NCBI GenBank assembly: GCA_963210315.1
Contig: OY723320.1
Location: forward strand, 1,426,001-1,490,000
Length of the DNA stretch: 64,000 nt
Direction: 5' to 3'
Source of the DNA: Rhynchopus euleeides
Taxonomy: Eukaryota; Euglenozoa; Diplonemea; Diplonemida; Diplonemidae
Below, one piece after another: positions 60,777 to 64,000 of this stretch. A program made the translations under genes and the position numbers. Each line of letters opens with the position of its first letter. The stretch's first letter is position 1. A model generated the notes under the pieces. That model searched no databases, was not told the DNA's origin, and saw only the letters and a list, made by a program, of their open reading frames with translations.

Positions 60777-60784
60777 AAAAAAAA
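60777..60784 (+). other. Poly(A) end of the retrotransposon
   Basis: Eight or nine A residues follow GGTACC and abut the right target duplication: the 3' signature of a polyadenylated RNA intermediate. Confidence 0.85.
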
Positions 60785-60805
60785 ACAACGAGCAGGTGGT
60801 GTCGC
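60785..60805. repeat. Right target-site duplication of the retrotransposon
   Basis: Exact copy of 50276-50296. Immediately after it the host frame continues with LCCANLAPAAHADALND. Confidence 0.92.
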
Positions 60806-62481
60806 TGTGCTGTGCCAACCTGGCACCCGCAGCCCACGCGGATGCTCTCAACGATGCGCTCACGACAGCGCTGCGCATGAACAAGGGCGGGAGCCACGAC
60901 AAGACCGCGGCAGTGCTGCTGAGCAAGGGTGCGGATGTTGCGTGCGTACCGCAAGAGGTGCACACAGCAGGTGTTGCGCTGATTGCGTGTGTCTGCAAGC
61001 GGGCGGTGTTGGACAAGGCAATGCACGCCCTTGGGGACACGTTCTGGGGAGCGTACGAGGAAGAGGGACCGCGGAAAGGGTGGACTGTGCTGCATGCGGC
61101 AGCCGCAGGGAATCGTGCTGACCTGCTGAAGGATGTCCTCCTGTCGGGCAGCCTCGCGGCTGACACGGTGGATGCGTTGGGGCGCAGTGCGTGCAGCGTC
61201 GCTGCTGCAGGCGGCTGCACAGACGCTTTGCGTGTCCTCATCACACAAGGAAAGGCCGATGTGAACAAGCCTGACAATGACGGGAGGACGCCTTGTTTTA
61301 TGGCGGCTCAGATGGGGCGTACCGACGCATTGCGCATCCTCATCACAGAAGGACAAGCTGATGTGAACGAGGCCGTGAACGACGGTGAAACGCCGTGTTT
61401 CAAGGCGGCTGAGAACGGACACGCTGACGCATTGCGCATCCTTATCACAGAGGGACAAGCTGATGTCAACAAGGCCGACAATGCGGGGAGGACACCGTGT
61501 TTCATTGCGTCTCGCAGTGGACACGCTGACGCAGTACGTCTCCTCATCACAGATGGGCAAGCTGATGTGAACAAGGCCATGAACGTGGGTGTGACGCCGT
61601 GTTGTGTGGCTGCTCAGAACGGACACGCTGACGCATTGCGCATCCTCATCACAGAAGGACAGGCTGATGTGAACAAGGCGGTGAACGACGGTACGACGCC
61701 GTGTTTCATGGCGGCTCAGAAAGGAGACGCTGACGCATTGCGCATCCTCATCACAGAAGGACAGGCTGATGTTAACAAGGCCCACAACAACGGTGTGACG
61801 CCGTGTTGCATCGCGGCTCTGAATGGACACGCTGACGCGTTGCGCATCCTCATCACAGAAGGACAAGCTGATGTAAACGAGGCGGTGAACGACGGTACGA
61901 CGCCGTGTTTCGTGGCGGCTCAGAACGGACACGCTGACGCATTGCTCATCCTCATCACAGAAGGACAAGCTGATGTGAACAAGGCCAACAATAAAGGTAC
62001 GACGCCGTGTTTCAAGGCGGCTCAGGAGGGACACGCTGACGCATTGCGCATCCTCATCACAGAAGGACAAGCTGATGTGAACAAGGCCAACAACGACGGT
62101 ACGACCCCGTGTTTAATGGCGGCTCAGGACGGACACGGTGACGCATTACGCATTCTCATCACAGAAGGACTGGCTGATGTAAACAAGGCGGAGAACGACG
62201 GTTGGACGCCGTGTTTCATGGCGGCTCAGAACGGACACGCTGACGCATTGTGCATCCTCATCACAGAAGGACAAGCTGATGTGAACAAGGCCAACATATA
62301 CGGTACGACGCCGTGTTTTATAGCGTCTCAGAACGGCCATGCTGAAGCGTTGCGCATCCTCATGACTGAAGGACAAGCTGATGTGAACAAGGCTAATAAT
62401 GATGGCGTCACGCCGCTTTCTGCTGCACAAGCAGCCGGCCACACAGGTGCAGCCGACCTCCTGTCTGCAGCGATGCAGTGA
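60806..62481 (+). pseudogene. 3' half of the split host gene: ankyrin-repeat array
   Basis: About 559 codons continuing the frame of 48835-50295 after removal of the element and one target copy, so the intact gene would encode about 1045 residues. After a linker of about 95 residues come about 14 ankyrin repeats of 34 residues. The first (GWTVLHAAAAGN) is canonical. The next twelve are near-identical (TPC.AAQNGHADALRILITEGQADVNKAN type, 102-bp period) and the last is a capping repeat. Repeat identity is high enough to imply recent unit exchange. The array would bind protein partners or place the ADP-ribosyltransferase-like domain on substrates. A frame is open from 60700 within the element's 3' UTR, so a separate ankyrin protein could in principle still be made. 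Confidence 0.8.
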
Positions 62482-64000
62482 GGACTGAGACCCTATTTGT
62501 GCTGCGTCGCTCGATGCGCACCACCAGCGACCCGGCTCTCTCGCTTGTTGCGACTTGGGTGAGTGTGGAATGTGTCAGCAACAGCCTCTTAGCGTACGGA
62601 GAGTCCCACGTGGGCTGCTCCTCTTGCCTGTGTTGAGCCCGAAGCAGGAAGGAGGGGGAAGGCATAACACCAATTGAGGCATCGAATGTTGCACTGTACA
62701 ATGGTTACACAGAAGGTGTGTGTGCGTGTGTCTGTCCGTGCGTGAGTGTCGCACCACGGCCGCGAGGTAAAGGCCTTATTGTGAAGGAGATATTTGTGAG
62801 TCCCATAGGAGGATTCTTCATATTCCTGGATTTCCCGAATTTCCTGGATTTCCCCCGGCCCCTTAGGCGATTTCAGGGCGGACAGGGCGGACATATCCGG
62901 ACCGGAAATCCGGGTGTCCGGATGTCCGGGTCCAATTTTGACCCCCCCCCCCCCCCCCAGTGATGTTATAAATCAGGGTTTCCTGAGCCCGGTTCAAAAA
63001 AATCCATAAAAATCCATAAAAATCCATAAAAATCCATAAAAATCCATAAAAGTCAATCCCCCGTGTATGTGTGGGGGTGAGCGAGCTGCCCACCCACTAT
63101 CCCACACAACACGATAATATAGACTCTGTCCGTCGGTGGACCCATAAGAGGGACCTGGGGCGGGATTTTCGGGATTTTCGGAAAAACCCCAAAGGGCTAA
63201 CAGCGAAAATCTGTAGTTCGGCGAAAGCCCGCATATTTCTGACATCTCCTGGGAAAGGAAAACCAGGGCACTACCCCCTATGAGGCAAGCTCAGGAAGTG
63301 CCCTCGCAAGTCAGATTCTTGCCACTGTACAAAACAGGGGGATATACCCATACAAACACAGGAGGGATGATTGAGGGATGATCCCTCTCCCTTGCTCCGT
63401 GTCGGTGTACTCCGCGTGCGACCAGCAAGCCTTGCGCCCAGGCATCTCAAGGGGTGGGGGTGTTTGTTAACATGTTTGGGTGGATGAGTGTTCTCAGCCA
63501 AGCAAAAACCCCAAAGGGGGTCAAAAAAGTCAAAAAAATCACTGAAAACACACCCAAAAAAATCAAAAAAATCCAAAAAAAATCAAGGCACACATCACTG
63601 CCCCCCCCCCCTAGGCCCCCAGATGTCCTTGAGAAAAACTGTAATTTTTTTGAAATATCCAGGTCTGGAGGTCAACAGTGCCAACCCACCCCCAAACCCA
63701 CTCCGGATATGAATTTCCGGAGGTTTTTACCCACTTTTGGGCCCACCAACCCTCATTTTTGGCCATGTTTTGACATTTTTTTCGCTTTTCTGGGGTGAGT
63801 CCTGTGCAAGGTGGTTGCACGGTCATTTTTGGGTAAAAATGTGCATTTTAACGCACTTCTACTGGTCCTAGAGGCCCTGGATGGTATACAATGTGCCCCA
63901 GGGATGCCTAGGGTACATTTTTCACCCGAAAACCACCCAACATGGGGTCTAGTCGCCCAAATTTTATCATTTTTTCGTAAAATTGGGACATTTACCCCAC
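62482..64000. other. 3' flank of the split gene; simple repeats, no gene recognised
   Basis: Includes a C-run (62942-62958), five tandem copies of a 10-bp unit AAAAATCCAT (about 62998-63050), A-rich AAAAAATC repeats (about 63505-63590) and CCGGA-containing inverted motifs (62895-62935). ORFs are short and unsupported. Confidence 0.5.
62998..63050. repeat. 10-bp tandem repeat AAAAATCCAT, about 5 units
   Basis: Five consecutive perfect or near-perfect units ending AAAAGTC. No coding meaning is seen. Confidence 0.85.

Larger units (their letters stand above)
50297..60784 (+). mobile_element. Full-length non-LTR retrotransposon carrying spliced-leader sequence at its 5' end
   Basis: About 10,488 bp between the two target duplications. 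From 5' to 3': spliced-leader sequence (50311-50364), a 5' leader with a long C-run (about 50407-50427), one ORF of 3115 codons (50646-59993), a 3' UTR of about 780 bp, and an A-run (60777-60784) abutting the right duplication. A poly(A) end, a target-site duplication and the absence of long terminal repeats identify target-primed reverse transcription. The ORF encodes reverse transcriptase and a restriction-like endonuclease, so this belongs with the RLE-bearing non-LTR elements. In trypanosomatids the SLACS/CZAR/CRE elements insert into SL RNA genes; here the SL lies inside the element and the target is a protein gene. Confidence 0.9.

Noticed and set aside
60700..60784. N-terminal extension of the ankyrin ORF
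   Set aside because: These codons lie in the retrotransposon 3' UTR and poly(A). They are open by chance and not part of the ancestral gene.

Overview
The window looks like nuclear DNA of a GC-rich unicellular eukaryote, most likely a euglenozoan and probably a diplonemid. The main clue is at 50311-50364: one full and one truncated copy of a sequence that matches, from memory, the diplonemid/kinetoplastid spliced-leader (SL) exon, with the conserved core CTACAGTTTCTGTACTTC. In agreement with this, every convincing gene lies on the + strand, the ORFs are long and show no clear introns, and start codons follow polypyrimidine stretches ending in AG, as expected for trans-spliced polycistronic transcripts. 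The species cannot be fixed from sequence reading alone.

Layout. (1) 1-7.3 kb and 18.1-22.3 kb: a family of membrane-anchored surface proteins sharing one signal peptide and one 3' flank. Two members are near-identical full-length subtilisin (S8) proteases with CUB-like and EGF-like domains. A third has CUB-like domains only and a premature stop, and a fourth is a 57-codon fragment at a duplication junction. (2) 7.64-11.6 kb and 12.3-14.97 kb: two large minisatellites, both of 31-bp period and clearly derived from one another. (3) 3.8-4.7, 15.35-16.5, 25.5-27.5, 29.0-31.2 and 33.35-36.05 kb: a second surface family (signal peptide MRAAVLAALAVCAAE, tandem two-cysteine TPQEW domains, Pro/Thr-rich linkers, TM, sorting-motif tail). 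One member is intact, two carry a frameshift and two are dead remnants. (4) 16.8-17.8 kb: a decayed reverse transcriptase-RNase H fragment. (5) 22.28-24.36, 38.19-40.54 and 46.49-47.36 kb: three terminal-inverted-repeat elements with palindromic subterminal arrays, plus three miniature inverted-repeat elements. (6) 41.0-44.3 kb: a low-complexity protein with a C-terminal CaaX prenylation box. (7) 48.8-62.5 kb: a gene with an ADP-ribosyltransferase-like domain and about 14 ankyrin repeats, split by a 10.5-kb non-LTR retrotransposon.

The retrotransposon is the most notable object. It spans about 50297-60784, ends in a short poly(A), and is flanked by a 20-21 bp target-site duplication (50276-50296 and 60785-60805). 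Joining the flanks at that duplication restores one continuous frame from the ADP-ribosyltransferase-like half to the ankyrin half. The element encodes a single 3115-residue protein with zinc fingers, reverse transcriptase, restriction-like endonuclease and OTU-type protease modules. Its 5' end is the spliced leader itself, followed by a second SL truncated exactly at an internal CAG. This is what two successive rounds of retrotransposition through trans-spliced RNA would leave. No rRNA, CRISPR array or confident tRNA gene was seen.
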